Below, one piece after another: positions 8,018 through 17,434 of a stretch of DNA of 64,000 bases. The stretch covers positions 1-64,000 of the forward strand of contig NZ_VFIO01000004.1 of assembly GCF_007858365.1 (NCBI RefSeq). Reading direction: 5' to 3'. This DNA is from Pseudomonas saxonica. GTDB taxonomy: Bacteria > Pseudomonadota > Gammaproteobacteria > Pseudomonadales > Pseudomonadaceae. The notes beneath the pieces are model-generated. The model saw nothing but the letters and a program-made list of their open reading frames with translations, was not told the DNA's origin and did no database searches. Position 1 is the first letter of the stretch; every line of letters starts with the position of its first letter. The position numbers were made by a program, and so were the translations under genes.

Positions 8018-9346
8018 TTAGTCATTGGCTGTCGAAAGCGCAGGTCTGGTCACCTGCAAGGCAGCGAAATGGCAGGTAAAGGTGCTGCCATGCCCCAGCA
8101 CGCTGCTGATTTCCAGACGCGCGCGGTGGCGCAGCAAGACATGTTTGACGATGGCCAGGCCCAATCCGGTGCCACCCGTGCTGGCATTGCGACTGGAGTC
8201 CACGCGATAGAAACGCTCAGTAAGACGCGGCAGGTGCTTGTTGTCGATGCCGACACCGGAGTCCTGAACACTGAGGTGCGCGCCCGATGCATCGGCCCAC
8301 CAGCGGATCTGAATGCTGCCACCGTCCGGGGTGTATTTGACCGCGTTGAAGATCAAGTTGGAGAACGCACTGCGCAGCTCGGTTTCACTGCCCTTGAGGG
8401 CGGCATGACTTTCAACGTCCAGCGTGATGGTCTGGTTGCGCTGCCCGGACAAGGCTTTGGCATCGCCCTTGATCGACTGCAACAAGGCGTCGATGGCCAC
8501 CGGCTGGTTATCGGACGGGTAGTCCGTGGCCTCAAGCTTGGCCAGTAACAGCAGGTCGTTGAGCAAGGTTTGCATACGTTCGCCCTGTTGCTGCATTTGC
8601 GACAGCGGGCGTTTCCAGCGCGGGTTCACATCATCAACGTTATCGAGCAAGGTTTCGAGGTAGCCGCAAATCACCGTCAGCGGTGTGCGCAACTCATGGG
8701 AGACATTGGCGATAAAGTCTTTACGCATTTGTTCAAGCTGGTGCAGGCGGGTGACATCACGCACCAGCATCAGGTGTTCATTATTGCCGTAGCGCGTGAT
8801 GTAGAGCTGGATGTGCAGGTGGTCGTTGACCGGCGAGGGAATGTCCAGCGGCTCAACGTAGTTACCCGCCTCAAAATATTCCTTGAAGCGAGGGTGACGC
8901 ACCAGGTTGCTGACGGGCTGACCGCTGTCCTGAGGGGTCTTGAGCCCCAGCAAGGTCTCAGCGGCACGGTTCCACCATTCAAGGTTGCCATCGCTGTCGA
9001 GCATCACCACGGCGTCCTTGAGCGCAGCCGTGGACTCTTGTACCCGATCGATGACCGCCTGCAGACGCCCCCGTGCACGTTGGTCGCGACGTTGCAGGTG
9101 GTAGATGCTGTCAAACACTTCCCCCCACAAGCCGTAGCCGTCTGGAGGTGGTTCATCAGGTTTGTGCTGGCGCAACCAGTGGTGCAAGCGCAGTAACTGC
9201 TTGAGGGTCCAGCCCAGATAAAGTGCCAGGCCCACAGCCAGGCTCAATCCGTAATAGCCGCTGACAAGCCCGATCAACAGGCAACCGCCGATCAGAAGCA
9301 CTAAATGACGAATCAGCGTGCTATGCCATTTTTGATTCAAGATCAT
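8018..9346 (-). CDS. phoR: Phosphate regulon sensor histidine kinase PhoR
   Basis: 442 residues. Two N-terminal membrane helices (about residues 12-45) without a large periplasmic loop, then a PAS domain (about 95-200), the dimerisation box ANVSHELRTPLTV with phospho-accepting H217, and the HATPase domain with N-box (NLIFNAVKYTPDGG), DSGVGI and GGTGLGLAIVKH. This is the PhoR layout: the kinase senses the phosphate transporter state and phosphorylates PhoB under phosphate starvation. It follows phoB on the same strand after 85 bases and has a good ribosome site (AGGA before the ATG). Confidence 0.95.
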   Translation of the reverse strand: MILNQKWHSTLIRHLVLLIGGCLLIGLVSGYYGLSLAVGLALYLGWTLKQLLRLHHWLRQHKPDEPPPDGYGLWGEVFDSIYHLQRRDQRARGRLQAVIDRVQESTAALKDAVVMLDSDGNLEWWNRAAETLLGLKTPQDSGQPVSNLVRHPRFKEYFEAGNYVEPLDIPSPVNDHLHIQLYITRYGNNEHLMLVRDVTRLHQLEQMRKDFIANVSHELRTPLTVICGYLETLLDNVDDVNPRWKRPLSQMQQQGERMQTLLNDLLLLAKLEATDYPSDNQPVAIDALLQSIKGDAKALSGQRNQTITLDVESHAALKGSETELRSAFSNLIFNAVKYTPDGGSIQIRWWADASGAHLSVQDSGVGIDNKHLPRLTERFYRVDSSRNASTGGTGLGLAIVKHVLLRHRARLEISSVLGHGSTFTCHFAALQVTRPALSTAND

Positions 9347-9431
9347 ACGTCCTGTTATGAGCTACTCGTTGCTAGCCTACAGCGCAACCGCATCAGGCTG
9401 GGCACTGGCGAAAGGCGGCTGGCAGCTTATG

Positions 9432-10124
9432 TCAGGCTTTGGTGGAAAACCGGTAACCGGTGCCGCGCACGGTTTGTACCAGATTTTCATACGCCTCGCC
9501 GAGCGCCTTGCGCAGGCGGCGGATGTGCACGTCTACCGTACGCTCTTCCACGTACACGTTGCCGCCCCAGACCTGATCAAGTAATTGACCACGGGTATAG
9601 GCGCGTTCCTGATGGGTCATGAAAAACTGCAACAAGCGGTATTCGGTGGGGCCCATTTCGGCCGGAGTGCCGTCAATGGTCACTCGGTGGCTGATGGGGT
9701 CGAGCAGCAAACCACCGATTTCGATAGGTGACTCGGTATCGGCCGGGCCGGCACGGCGCAGCACAGCCTTGAGGCGGGCGACGAGTTCACGGGGTGAGAA
9801 GGGTTTGGTGATGTAGTCATCAGCCCCCACTTCCAGGCCCTGGATTTTATTGTCCTCTTCGCCTTTGGCCGTCAGCATGATGATCGGAATATCGTTGGTC
9901 AGCTCTTCACGCTTGAGGCGGCGGGCCAGTTCGATGCCCGATGTACCACCGGGAAGCATCCAGTCGAGCAGGATCAGATCGGGTTTGCGATCAACGATGA
10001 TGGCGTGGGCGTCTTGAGCATTGTCGGCTTCAAGGCAGTCATAGCCTGCCATTTCCAGTGCCACCGCGATCATCTCGCGGATGGGTGCCTCGTCATCAAC
10101 GATCAAAATGCTCCTGCCAGCCAT
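9432..10124 (-). CDS. phoB: Phosphate regulon response regulator PhoB
   Basis: 230 residues. Receiver domain with acidic pocket (VDDE), phospho-accepting D54 in LLDWMLPG, and the conserved Lys in [10 protein letters not shown]. The OmpR/PhoB winged-helix domain carries the [15 protein letters not shown] recognition helix and ends [10 protein letters not shown]. It activates genes bearing Pho boxes when phosphate is scarce. A Pho box of its own lies about 55-70 bases upstream, which fits autoregulation of phoBR. Confidence 0.97.
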   Translation of the reverse strand: MAGRSILIVDDEAPIREMIAVALEMAGYDCLEADNAQDAHAIIVDRKPDLILLDWMLPGGTSGIELARRLKREELTNDIPIIMLTAKGEEDNKIQGLEVGADDYITKPFSPRELVARLKAVLRRAGPADTESPIEIGGLLLDPISHRVTIDGTPAEMGPTEYRLLQFFMTHQERAYTRGQLLDQVWGGNVYVEERTVDVHIRRLRKALGEAYENLVQTVRGTGYRFSTKA

Positions 10125-10177
10125 GCCTTAATCCTCTTGTCATTTAACTGTCTTGTGGCGCATTAGATAACGCAATT

Positions 10178-10195
10178 ATTGCAGTTGTGTGACAG
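10178..10195 (-). promoter_or_regulatory. Pho box upstream of phoB
   Basis: On the minus strand the site reads CTGTCACACAACTGCAAT, two 7-base half-sites (CTGTCAC, CTGCAAT) in direct repeat with a 4-base gap. The consensus is CTGTCAT-N4-CTGTCAT. About 9 bases after it comes TTATCTAAT, a reasonable -10 element, so the second half-site takes the place of a -35 box as in other PhoB-activated promoters. Confidence 0.75.
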
Positions 10196-10285
10196 GTTTG
10201 CCGGTTACGGGACTGGCGACACCAAACTCCCACACCCGGCATTGTCTAAAACGCTATTCTGTAGGGGATTTTTCCCACGCAGAAT

Positions 10286-11338
10286 GTGAACCGCCCCATG
10301 CCTAACTGGAACCATTACGTACAGCGCGTCCTTGAATTGATGAAGCGCTATCCAGGGCTGATCGCGGTGTTCGGCTTTTTCTCGGGCGTGGGCAGTTTTA
10401 TTCTGGTAGACCGTCAGCAAGGCATGGCCCGCTGGATCGCGGTCATCCTGTTGGTGAGCTGGGTTTGGCTCATGCTGGAAAATACCTTTACGCAATTGTT
10501 CACTCGGGTGTTCAAGCGCGAAATCCCGCCCCCCCTGCTGCGCTATGCCACACAGATGATCCATCAGGAGAGTCTGTTTTTCGTCTTGCCGTTTTTCTTC
10601 ATCACCACGACCTGGAACAGCGGCCAGCTGGTGTTTACCGGACTGCTCGGTGCCAGCGCACTGGTCACCATTACCGACCCTCTGTATTACCGATGGCTGG
10701 CCCCCCGGCGCTGGCTGTTTTTGGCGTTGCATACGCTGGCCCTGTTTGCGGCGCTGCTGACAGCCCTGCCCATCATCCTCAACCTGACCACTTCAGAGAG
10801 CTACAAGTTGGCACTGGGGGCCGCCGTACTGCTTTCAATCCCAAGCTTGGCCGTCAGCTTGCCCCTTAAAACCTGGCGCGGCTGGTTGGTATTGCCTTTG
10901 ATCGTATTGGCGCTGGGCAGCACCGGCTGGCTGCTACGCTCCTGGGTGCCGCCCGCCACGCTGTGGATGACCGAAGTGGCCGTAACCACGCAACTGCAAG
11001 ACCGCACACCGGGTGACAGCATCAAGCAGATCAGCGTGAGTGAGCTACGCAGTCGCGGGTTGTACGCCTACACATCAATCAACGCCCCTCGGGGCCTGAA
11101 TGAGCGGATTTACCACGTATGGCAGCTCAATGGTCAGGAAGTAGACCGCATTGCGCTGGACATTCATGGCGGGCGCAAAGAAGGCTATCGCGCCTGGACC
11201 CACAAGCAGAACTTCCCGCCCAACCCGGTGGGTCGCTGGCAAGTGAGGGTACTGACAGAAGACGGGCAGATGATTGGTGTCTTGCGCTTCAGGGTTAACC
11301 CAGATCAATCGCCAGCGCCTGATACTCAGGCAAACTGA
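10286..11338 (+). CDS. DUF5924/DUF2914 membrane protein
   Basis: About 350 residues. The first two thirds hold about seven membrane helices. The C-terminal about 110 residues form a soluble domain (VWQLNGQEVDRIALDIHGG, GRWQVRVLTEDGQMIGVLRF) typical of DUF2914. No function is established that I can name. Start is uncertain: GTG at 10286 or the in-frame ATG at 10298; neither has a strong ribosome site. The gene is divergent from phoB and precedes the lipid-transport operon by about 55 bases. Confidence 0.75.
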   Translation: MNRPMPNWNHYVQRVLELMKRYPGLIAVFGFFSGVGSFILVDRQQGMARWIAVILLVSWVWLMLENTFTQLFTRVFKREIPPPLLRYATQMIHQESLFFVLPFFFITTTWNSGQLVFTGLLGASALVTITDPLYYRWLAPRRWLFLALHTLALFAALLTALPIILNLTTSESYKLALGAAVLLSIPSLAVSLPLKTWRGWLVLPLIVLALGSTGWLLRSWVPPATLWMTEVAVTTQLQDRTPGDSIKQISVSELRSRGLYAYTSINAPRGLNERIYHVWQLNGQEVDRIALDIHGGRKEGYRAWTHKQNFPPNPVGRWQVRVLTEDGQMIGVLRFRVNPDQSPAPDTQAN

Positions 11339-11393
11339 GGCACTTTTTCGAGACTGTGCTATTACATAGAGTCTGCGTTTAAGCGTATTGAGC

Positions 11394-12548
11394 ATGGAGC
11401 TGACGACCATTACAGCCACGGCGGGCACTGCCCAACTAGACACCTCAAGCAATCCGGCGCGGCTGCGACTCAGCGGCGACTGGACGCTTGCTCATTACAC
11501 CAACCTCAAACAGCAAACCGAGCAACTCGCTGGCCAATACGACGCCCAGACGTCGATTGATCTGGACGAAGTCTCGAACATCGACACCGCCGGGGCTTCA
11601 TTGCTGGTTGAGTTGCTGGGTGCTGAGCGCGTCAGTCAATTGACCGAGACCGCACAAACACTTCCCGCTGCCGATCGGGCCCTGCTGCAAACGGTTTACT
11701 CGTCCATGCGCGACTTTTGCGTGCCGGTCAAAACGGTTCAGCAGAATGTCATTACCCAGTTGTTGTGCCGAATTGGCAGCGCCGTCTACAAGCTTTGGCA
11801 GGACACGCTGCAACTGCTGGGCTTTATCGGTCTGATCCTGCAAACCCTGGCGCGCAATCTGCTTCGGCCTACGCAGTGGCGTATTACCCCCGTGGTTGCG
11901 CACATCGAACAAATTGGCCTCAATGCTGCGCCCATCGTCATGTTGCTGACCTTCATGGTGGGCGCCGTGGTGGCCTTTCTGGGGGCTACGGTGCTGGCCA
12001 ACTTTGGTGCCGGCATTTTTACCGTCGACCTGGTGGCGTTTTCCTTCTTGCGCGAATTTGGCGTATTGCTCACCGCCATCCTGCTGGCAGGCCGCACAGC
12101 CAGCGCCTTTACGGCACAAATCGGCTCGATGAAAGCCAATGAAGAAATTGATGCCATCCGCACCCTGGGCCTTGACCCAATGGACCTGCTGGTTTTGCCA
12201 AGGGTGCTGGCCCTGCTGATTGCCCTGCCCTTACTGACCTTTCTGGCAATGATGGCCGGCATCATCGGCGGCGCCGTGGTCTGCGTGGTCTCGCTGGGCA
12301 TCTCGCCCGACATGTTTATTTCAATGCTGCACTCCGACATCAGCGTCAAAAACTTTCTGGTCGGCATGGTCAAGGCACCGTTTTTCGCCTTTCTGATCGC
12401 GGCAGTGGGGTGCCTTGAAGGCTTTAAAGTCAGCGGCAGCGCTGAGTCGGTGGGCGAACACACGACGTCCAGCGTGGTGCAATCGATCTTTATCGTGATT
12501 GTGCTCGACGCGGTAGCGGCGCTGTTCTTTATGGAGATGGGCTGGTGA
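11394..12548 (+). CDS. MlaE-type ABC permease with N-terminal STAS domain
   Basis: 384 residues from the ATG at 11394 (a TTG at 11388 is also in frame). Residues 1 to about 105 form a STAS-like domain (DLDEVSNIDTAGASLLVELL). The rest is an MlaE/YrbE permease with the hallmark EIDAIRTLGLDPMDLLVLPR segment. MlaE and MlaB functions are therefore fused in one protein, a known variant. It starts a four-gene operon with an ATPase, an MCE protein and a lipoprotein, which together should move phospholipid or another lipid between inner and outer membrane. Confidence 0.9.
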   Translation: MELTTITATAGTAQLDTSSNPARLRLSGDWTLAHYTNLKQQTEQLAGQYDAQTSIDLDEVSNIDTAGASLLVELLGAERVSQLTETAQTLPAADRALLQTVYSSMRDFCVPVKTVQQNVITQLLCRIGSAVYKLWQDTLQLLGFIGLILQTLARNLLRPTQWRITPVVAHIEQIGLNAAPIVMLLTFMVGAVVAFLGATVLANFGAGIFTVDLVAFSFLREFGVLLTAILLAGRTASAFTAQIGSMKANEEIDAIRTLGLDPMDLLVLPRVLALLIALPLLTFLAMMAGIIGGAVVCVVSLGISPDMFISMLHSDISVKNFLVGMVKAPFFAFLIAAVGCLEGFKVSGSAESVGEHTTSSVVQSIFIVIVLDAVAALFFMEMGW

Positions 12549-13348
12549 AAAGTCCAACGCGAACGCCCGGCGAGGCGGTCATCGAGGTACGAGACCTGTG
12601 CAATCGCTTTGGCACCCAGAGCGTGCACGAGCATCTGGACCTTGATGTGTATAAAGGGGAAATATTGGGCGTAGTGGGCGGCTCGGGTACCGGCAAATCG
12701 GTATTGCTGCGCAGTATTGTCGGCCTGCGGCGGCCCAATGAAGGGCAAGTGCGCGTGTTCGGGCAAGACTTGATGAGCCTGCCCGAGGAACAGCGCTCCA
12801 AGCTTGAGCGACGTTTCGGCGTGTTATTCCAGATGGGCGCGTTGTTTTCATCGCTGACCGTGACCGAGAACATCGCCCTGCCCTTGATCGAACACGCTGG
12901 TTTGAGCCGCCCTGACGCCGAACACCTGGCACTGGTCAAATTGGCGTTGGCCGGGTTGCCGCTGGTGGCGGCCAATAAATACCCGTCCGAGCTGTCTGGC
13001 GGGATGATCAAGCGTGCGGCACTGGCCCGAGCGCTGGCGCTGGATCCGGACATCCTGTTTCTCGATGAGCCTACGGCCGGCCTGGACCCGATTGGCGCGG
13101 CGGCATTTGATCAACTGATTCTAACCCTGCGCGATGCGCTGGGTTTGAGCGTGTTTCTGGTCACTCACGACCTCGATACGCTGTACACCATCACTGACCG
13201 GGTGGCGGTGTTGTCACAGAAAAAAGTGTTGGTGGCAGCACCGATCAGCGAGGTCGAGAACTTCGACGACCCTTGGATTCATGAGTATTTCCATGGCCCC
13301 CGTGGCCGCGCCGCGTACGAAGCGGCAACCCAGCGCAAGGAGCATTAA
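12545..13348 (+). CDS. ABC transporter ATPase of the MCE lipid system
   Basis: 267 residues, GTG start overlapping the permease stop (GTGA). Walker A is GGSGTGKS, the signature LSGGM, Walker B ILFLDEPTAGLDP, and the switch histidine lies in LVTHDLDTLYTITD. It belongs to the MlaF/Mkl group and powers the permease encoded just upstream. Confidence 0.94.
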   Translation: MKSPTRTPGEAVIEVRDLCNRFGTQSVHEHLDLDVYKGEILGVVGGSGTGKSVLLRSIVGLRRPNEGQVRVFGQDLMSLPEEQRSKLERRFGVLFQMGALFSSLTVTENIALPLIEHAGLSRPDAEHLALVKLALAGLPLVAANKYPSELSGGMIKRAALARALALDPDILFLDEPTAGLDPIGAAAFDQLILTLRDALGLSVFLVTHDLDTLYTITDRVAVLSQKKVLVAAPISEVENFDDPWIHEYFHGPRGRAAYEAATQRKEH

Positions 13349-13349
13349 C

Positions 13350-14288
13350 ATGGAAACCCGCGCCCATCATGTACTGATTGGCTTGTTCACCGTTCTGGTC
13401 GTGGTGGGCGGCATGCTGTTTGGCCTGTGGTTGGCCAAATCGAGCATGGACAACACCTTCAAGGACTACGAAGTGGTGTTCAACGAGGCTGTCAGCGGCT
13501 TGTCCAAAGGCAGTTCGGTGCAATACAACGGCATCAAGGTAGGCGATGTCATTGAACTGCGCCTCGATGACAAAGACCCGCGTCGGGTTTTGGCATTGAT
13601 TCGCCTGGCCGCCAACACGCCCGTCAAGGTCGACACCAAGGCCAAACTGGCACTGACCGGTGTAACGGGAACCTCGATCATCCAGCTCAGCGGGGGCGAC
13701 CCCAACAGCCCGCCTCTCAAAGGCAAAGACGGCAAGTTGCCCGTGATTGTTGCCTCACCCTCGCCCATTGCGCGCTTGCTCACCGATGGCACCGACGTGA
13801 TTTCCAACGTCAATATGTTGCTGCACAACGCCAACAAACTGTTCTCGCCTGAAAACGTCGACAGCTTTGGTAAAACGCTGAGTAATCTTGAACAGACGAC
13901 GTCGGCCATTTCGAGCCAGCGTGGCGATATTGCCCAAACGCTCAAACAGCTTTCGCTAGTTGGCAAGCAGGCCACGGCAGCGCTGGAGCAAACCACCACG
14001 CTGATGCGCAACGCCAATGGCATTTTGAATACCAAGGGCCAGCAGATGTTCAGCGACGCGGGTCAGGCGATGAAATCGCTGGAGCAGAGCACTCAGACCA
14101 TCAATACGCTGATCAACAACAACGAGGATTCGCTCAACAATGGCATGCAAGGGCTTAACCAGCTTGGCCCAGCGGTCAATGAACTGCGCGAAACGCTGAG
14201 TACGTTGCGCGCCATTTCGCGGCGACTGGAAGCCAATCCAAGCGGTTTCTTGCTGAACCGCGAACAGACCAAGGAATTCACGCCATGA
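13350..14288 (+). CDS. MCE/MlaD family substrate-binding protein
   Basis: 312 residues. One N-terminal membrane helix (about residues 8-28, HHVLIGLFTVLVVVGGMLFGLWLA), an MCE domain at about 35-120 (VSGLSKGSSVQYNGIKVGDV), then a long helical, probably coiled tail with many QTT/LEQ segments. Such proteins form hexamers in the periplasm that carry lipid. The ATG at 13350 follows AAGGAG and lies two bases beyond the ATPase gene; an earlier in-frame start would overlap the ATPase extensively and was rejected. Confidence 0.92.
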   Translation: METRAHHVLIGLFTVLVVVGGMLFGLWLAKSSMDNTFKDYEVVFNEAVSGLSKGSSVQYNGIKVGDVIELRLDDKDPRRVLALIRLAANTPVKVDTKAKLALTGVTGTSIIQLSGGDPNSPPLKGKDGKLPVIVASPSPIARLLTDGTDVISNVNMLLHNANKLFSPENVDSFGKTLSNLEQTTSAISSQRGDIAQTLKQLSLVGKQATAALEQTTTLMRNANGILNTKGQQMFSDAGQAMKSLEQSTQTINTLINNNEDSLNNGMQGLNQLGPAVNELRETLSTLRAISRRLEANPSGFLLNREQTKEFTP

Positions 14289-14920
14289 TCCGTCCCAATC
14301 GCCTTGCTGGTTCAGTGTTTTTGGCTGTAGGCCTGGGCTTGCTCAGCGCTTGTTCGATCTTGCCCAAACCGCAACTGGTCGACCAGTACATCCTGCCCAG
14401 CGCACAAGCCCCCGTGGCCAGCCGCAGCGGTGCAGTCGACTGGTCGCTGCGGCTCGACAAGCCGATGGCCAGCCTGGCGCTGAACAACCAGAACATCGCC
14501 GTCGTACCGCAGAGCAATCTGGTCAGCTATTACAAGGGCGCACGCTGGAGCGACCCCGCACCGGCGCTGGTGCGTAACCGACTGCTCGATGCCTTTTTGC
14601 AGGATGGCCGAATTAAAGGCCTGAGCACCGATGACAGTAACTTGCAGGCCGACTATGAGTTAGGCGGTGAGCTGTTGGCGTTCCAGACCCATTACAACGG
14701 TAACAACCCTGAAGTACTGATCCAGTACAACGCACGGCTGGTGCGCACCAGTGACCAGCGCGTGATCGGCTCCAAACGATTTGATGTTCGCCAGCCGTTG
14801 AATGATCCAAAAGTGCCGAGCGTAGTAGCCGGCTTCGGTCAGGCCGCTGATGTGATGTCTGCACAAGTGGTTCAGTGGGTCATACAGCAGGGGCAAGGGC
14901 AAAAATCACTAAAACCTTAA
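14285..14920 (+). CDS. ABC-type transport auxiliary lipoprotein (PqiC-like)
   Basis: 211 residues with a lipoprotein signal peptide and lipobox LLSAC (Cys at about residue 23). The family is the ABC-type auxiliary lipoprotein group that includes PqiC. The start overlaps the MlaD-type gene by 4 bases (ATGA). It is expected to be the outer-membrane end of the lipid pathway encoded by the three preceding genes. Confidence 0.87.
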   Translation: MIRPNRLAGSVFLAVGLGLLSACSILPKPQLVDQYILPSAQAPVASRSGAVDWSLRLDKPMASLALNNQNIAVVPQSNLVSYYKGARWSDPAPALVRNRLLDAFLQDGRIKGLSTDDSNLQADYELGGELLAFQTHYNGNNPEVLIQYNARLVRTSDQRVIGSKRFDVRQPLNDPKVPSVVAGFGQAADVMSAQVVQWVIQQGQGQKSLKP

Positions 14921-14954
14921 TGGGCAAACCCACGCCCTGCCTGCCGGATGATTC

Positions 14955-15455
14955 TCACGGCTGGGTCGAATCCTGCCCCAGCCACTTCTGAGACAAAGCG
15001 GCCAGACGACCGTCAGCTTTGATGCGCTGCAGAGCCTTGTTCAAGCTGGCTTGGAAGGCGGGATTACCTTTCTGAAACGGGATGCTCAGGTTCACTTGCG
15101 ACTGCAAGTAGGTGTAGCTGTAGGGTTCGGTGAAGTCGAAGCGAGCCTCATGTTCAGGGGGCATAGCGGCAGGGATAATGGCCACGTCGTATTTGCCGCT
15201 TTCTACACCTGACAGCAGGTCATCGTTGTCCGTGATCAGAAGCGAGGGTTTAACCTCCAGCTCTTTGGCCAATAATTCCCCCAGCTCCACGTCGAATCCC
15301 GTTAACCGGCCCTCTTGCTTGAAGCTGAAAGGCGCCAGGTCGGCGCTCAAGGCAACACGCAGTTCGCCACGGTCGTTCACCTCGTCGATCAACTCTGCTT
15401 GAGCAAAAGGGCTCGCCAGCGGCAATAAAAGCATAAGTCCCGACAGAAAACGCAT
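14955..15455 (-). CDS. Compact solute-binding protein (SBP_bac_3-like) lacking lobe 2
   Basis: 166 residues from the ATG at 15455, which has a clear AAAGGAG ribosome site. Signal peptide of about 20 residues ending AQA. Residues 24-115 match lobe 1 of amino-acid-binding proteins (RGELRVALSADLAPFSF, GRLTGFDVELGELLA, YDVAIIPAAM, FDFTEPYSYTY). Residues 130-162 match the returning C-terminal helices (NKALQRIKADGRLAALSQKWLG). The roughly 80-90 residues of lobe 2 that normally lie between them are reduced to about 15. The frame is open, so this is a compact form, not a frameshift. It may bind ligand differently or act as a sensor. No transporter genes lie next to it. Confidence 0.8.
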   Translation of the reverse strand: MRFLSGLMLLLPLASPFAQAELIDEVNDRGELRVALSADLAPFSFKQEGRLTGFDVELGELLAKELEVKPSLLITDNDDLLSGVESGKYDVAIIPAAMPPEHEARFDFTEPYSYTYLQSQVNLSIPFQKGNPAFQASLNKALQRIKADGRLAALSQKWLGQDSTQP

Positions 15456-15593
15456 GGTCACTCCTTTGAATGTGATGCAGCGATTGGCACTCAGCGTGCG
15501 CTTTGCTTTATGTTGTTCGAATGCGGCGTTTGACAGCGTTTTGCCAAAAAGTTGTCTTACCCCCACGCATTTCGCAAAAAACCGGAGAAATAA

Positions 15594-16031
15594 ATGAAAG
15601 CTCTACTGTCTCGTGTTGCGCTGGCTTCTATGCTGATGGGCGCCTCGGTCATGGCCACTGCAGCTGGCCTGGAATCCGAGCCGGCTCCAAAAGGTGCCAA
15701 GGTGTTTATCATCGAGCCTAAAGACGGTGCGACCGTTGATCAAACCTTCACCGTCAAGTTCGGCATCGAAGGCATGCCTTTGGCACCCATTACCGAAGCC
15801 ACTCCGCACGCAGGCCATCACCATCTGCTGATCGACGTTGACCAACTGCCCGCTGAAAACGCGCCCATCCCGGCAGATGCCAACCACATCCATTTCGGCA
15901 AAGCCCAAACCGAAACGCAAGTGACCCTGCCACCGGGCAAACACACCTTGCAGCTGGTGCTGGGCAACCAGGTTCATGTGCCCTTCAAGCCAAGCCTCGT
16001 GTCGGAAAAAATCACGGTTAATGTGAAGTAA
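15594..16031 (+). CDS. DUF4399 periplasmic protein
   Basis: 145 residues with a signal peptide (about residues 1-24, ending ATAAG). The mature part has the DUF4399 pattern: VFIIEPKDGATV, then a histidine cluster PHAGHHHLLID, NHIHFGKAQTE, and LPPGKHTLQLVLGN. It is probably a small beta-sandwich periplasmic protein; the histidines suggest metal binding, but this is inference. A strong terminator follows. Confidence 0.85.
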   Translation: MKALLSRVALASMLMGASVMATAAGLESEPAPKGAKVFIIEPKDGATVDQTFTVKFGIEGMPLAPITEATPHAGHHHLLIDVDQLPAENAPIPADANHIHFGKAQTETQVTLPPGKHTLQLVLGNQVHVPFKPSLVSEKITVNVK

Positions 16032-16043
16032 GGTTTCGCCCAT

Positions 16044-16074
16044 AAAAAAGGGAGACCCGAGGGTCTCCCTTTTT
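16044..16074. terminator. Bidirectional rho-independent terminator
   Basis: A 14-bp stem (AAAAAGGGAGACCC / GGGTCTCCCTTTTT) with a two-base centre between the DUF4399 gene and serA, which converge. It has A/T tracts on both sides, so it can serve both strands. Confidence 0.9.
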
Positions 16075-16087
16075 CAATGAAGCGCAA

Positions 16088-17317
16088 TCAGAACAATACG
16101 CGGCAACGAATAGTGCCATTGATCTTTTGCAGCTTCTCTTGCGCCAGGTCCGAGGACTCGGCGTCGACGTCGATCACTACGTAGCCAACTTTTTCATTGG
16201 TTTGCAGGAACTGGCCGGAGATGTTGATACCGTTTTCGGCGAAGACCTTGTTGATCTCGCTCATCACACCCGGAATGTTTTCGTGGATGTGCAGCAGGCG
16301 GTGCTTGCCAGGGTGAGCAGGCAGGGCAACTTCCGGGAAGTTCACCGACGATACGGACGTACCGTTGTCGCTGTACTTGACCAGCTTTTCTGCCACTTCC
16401 AGACCGATGTTAGCTTGCGCTTCAGCGGTGGAACCGCCGATGTGCGGGGTCAGGATCACGTTGTCCAGACCACGCAGCGGGCTTTCGAACACGTCGTCGT
16501 TGGAACGCGGTTCAACCGGGAACACATCGATTGCCGCGCCGATCAGGTGTTTGTCCTTGATCGCATCGGCCAGCGCGTCCAGTTCAACCACGGTGCCACG
16601 TGCCGCATTGATCAGAATGCCGCCCTTTTTAATGGCACGGATTTCTTTCTCGCCGATCATCCACTGAGTCGCTGCAGTTTCTGGCACGTGCAAGGTCACG
16701 ATATCGGACATGCCCAACAGTTCGTGCAGATTGCCGACCTGTGTCGCGTTGCCCAATGGCAGCTTGGTCACGGTGTCGTAGAAGAACACCTGCATACCCA
16801 AACCTTCAGCCAGAACAGACAACTGAGTGCCGATCGAACCGTAGCCGACGATGCCCAGTTTTTTGCCACGGATTTCAAAGGAGTTGGCAGCGCTTTTGAT
16901 CCAGCCACCACGATGGCAGGATGCGTTCTTCTCAGGGATGCCACGCAGCAACAGGATCGCTTCAGCCAGCACCAACTCAGCCACCGAACGGGTGTTGGAG
17001 TAAGGGGCGTTGAAAACAGCGATACCGCGTTCGCGAGCAGCGTTGAGGTCTACCTGGTTGGTGCCAATGCAGAAACAACCAACAGCAACCAATTTCTTGG
17101 CGCAGTCGAACACTTCTTCGGTCAGCTGGGTACGAGAACGGATGCCGATAAAATGGGCATCAGCGATCTTTTCCTTCAGCTGGGCTTCAGGCAAGGAGCT
17201 GGTGATGTACTCGATACTGGTATAACCAGCCGCTTTAAGTACTTCAACAGCCGATTGGTGGACGCCTTCCAAAAGAAGGAACTTGATCTTGCTCTTATCG
17301 AGAGAAGTCTTGCTCAT
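16088..17317 (-). CDS. serA: D-3-phosphoglycerate dehydrogenase SerA
   Basis: 409 residues, the ACT-containing E. coli-type length. NAD-binding motif GYGSIGTQLSVLAEGLGM, catalytic Arg region INAARG, and His in LTPHIGGSTAEA. The C-terminal ACT domain (HENIPGVMSEINKVFAENGINI) is where serine feedback acts. It commits 3-phosphoglycerate to serine synthesis. Pseudomonas SerA also reduces 2-oxoglutarate to D-2-hydroxyglutarate, which regenerates NAD+. The divergently placed dehydrogenase at 17523 removes that product. Confidence 0.97.
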   Translation of the reverse strand: MSKTSLDKSKIKFLLLEGVHQSAVEVLKAAGYTSIEYITSSLPEAQLKEKIADAHFIGIRSRTQLTEEVFDCAKKLVAVGCFCIGTNQVDLNAARERGIAVFNAPYSNTRSVAELVLAEAILLLRGIPEKNASCHRGGWIKSAANSFEIRGKKLGIVGYGSIGTQLSVLAEGLGMQVFFYDTVTKLPLGNATQVGNLHELLGMSDIVTLHVPETAATQWMIGEKEIRAIKKGGILINAARGTVVELDALADAIKDKHLIGAAIDVFPVEPRSNDDVFESPLRGLDNVILTPHIGGSTAEAQANIGLEVAEKLVKYSDNGTSVSSVNFPEVALPAHPGKHRLLHIHENIPGVMSEINKVFAENGINISGQFLQTNEKVGYVVIDVDAESSDLAQEKLQKINGTIRCRVLF

Positions 17318-17434
17318 CTGCGTAAACCTGTGTCCCAGAGAAAAATGGCAGGGAATTGGACAGCCTGAGCTGACCTGACCGGCGAGAATCCTGCACCGAG
17401 AATCGTCCTACGGCTCGATTCTGCGCGGGGGCCG

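Noticed and set aside
16127-17368. 413-codon open frame opposite serA
   Set aside because: Antisense shadow; SerA motifs and the ACT domain lie on the minus strand.
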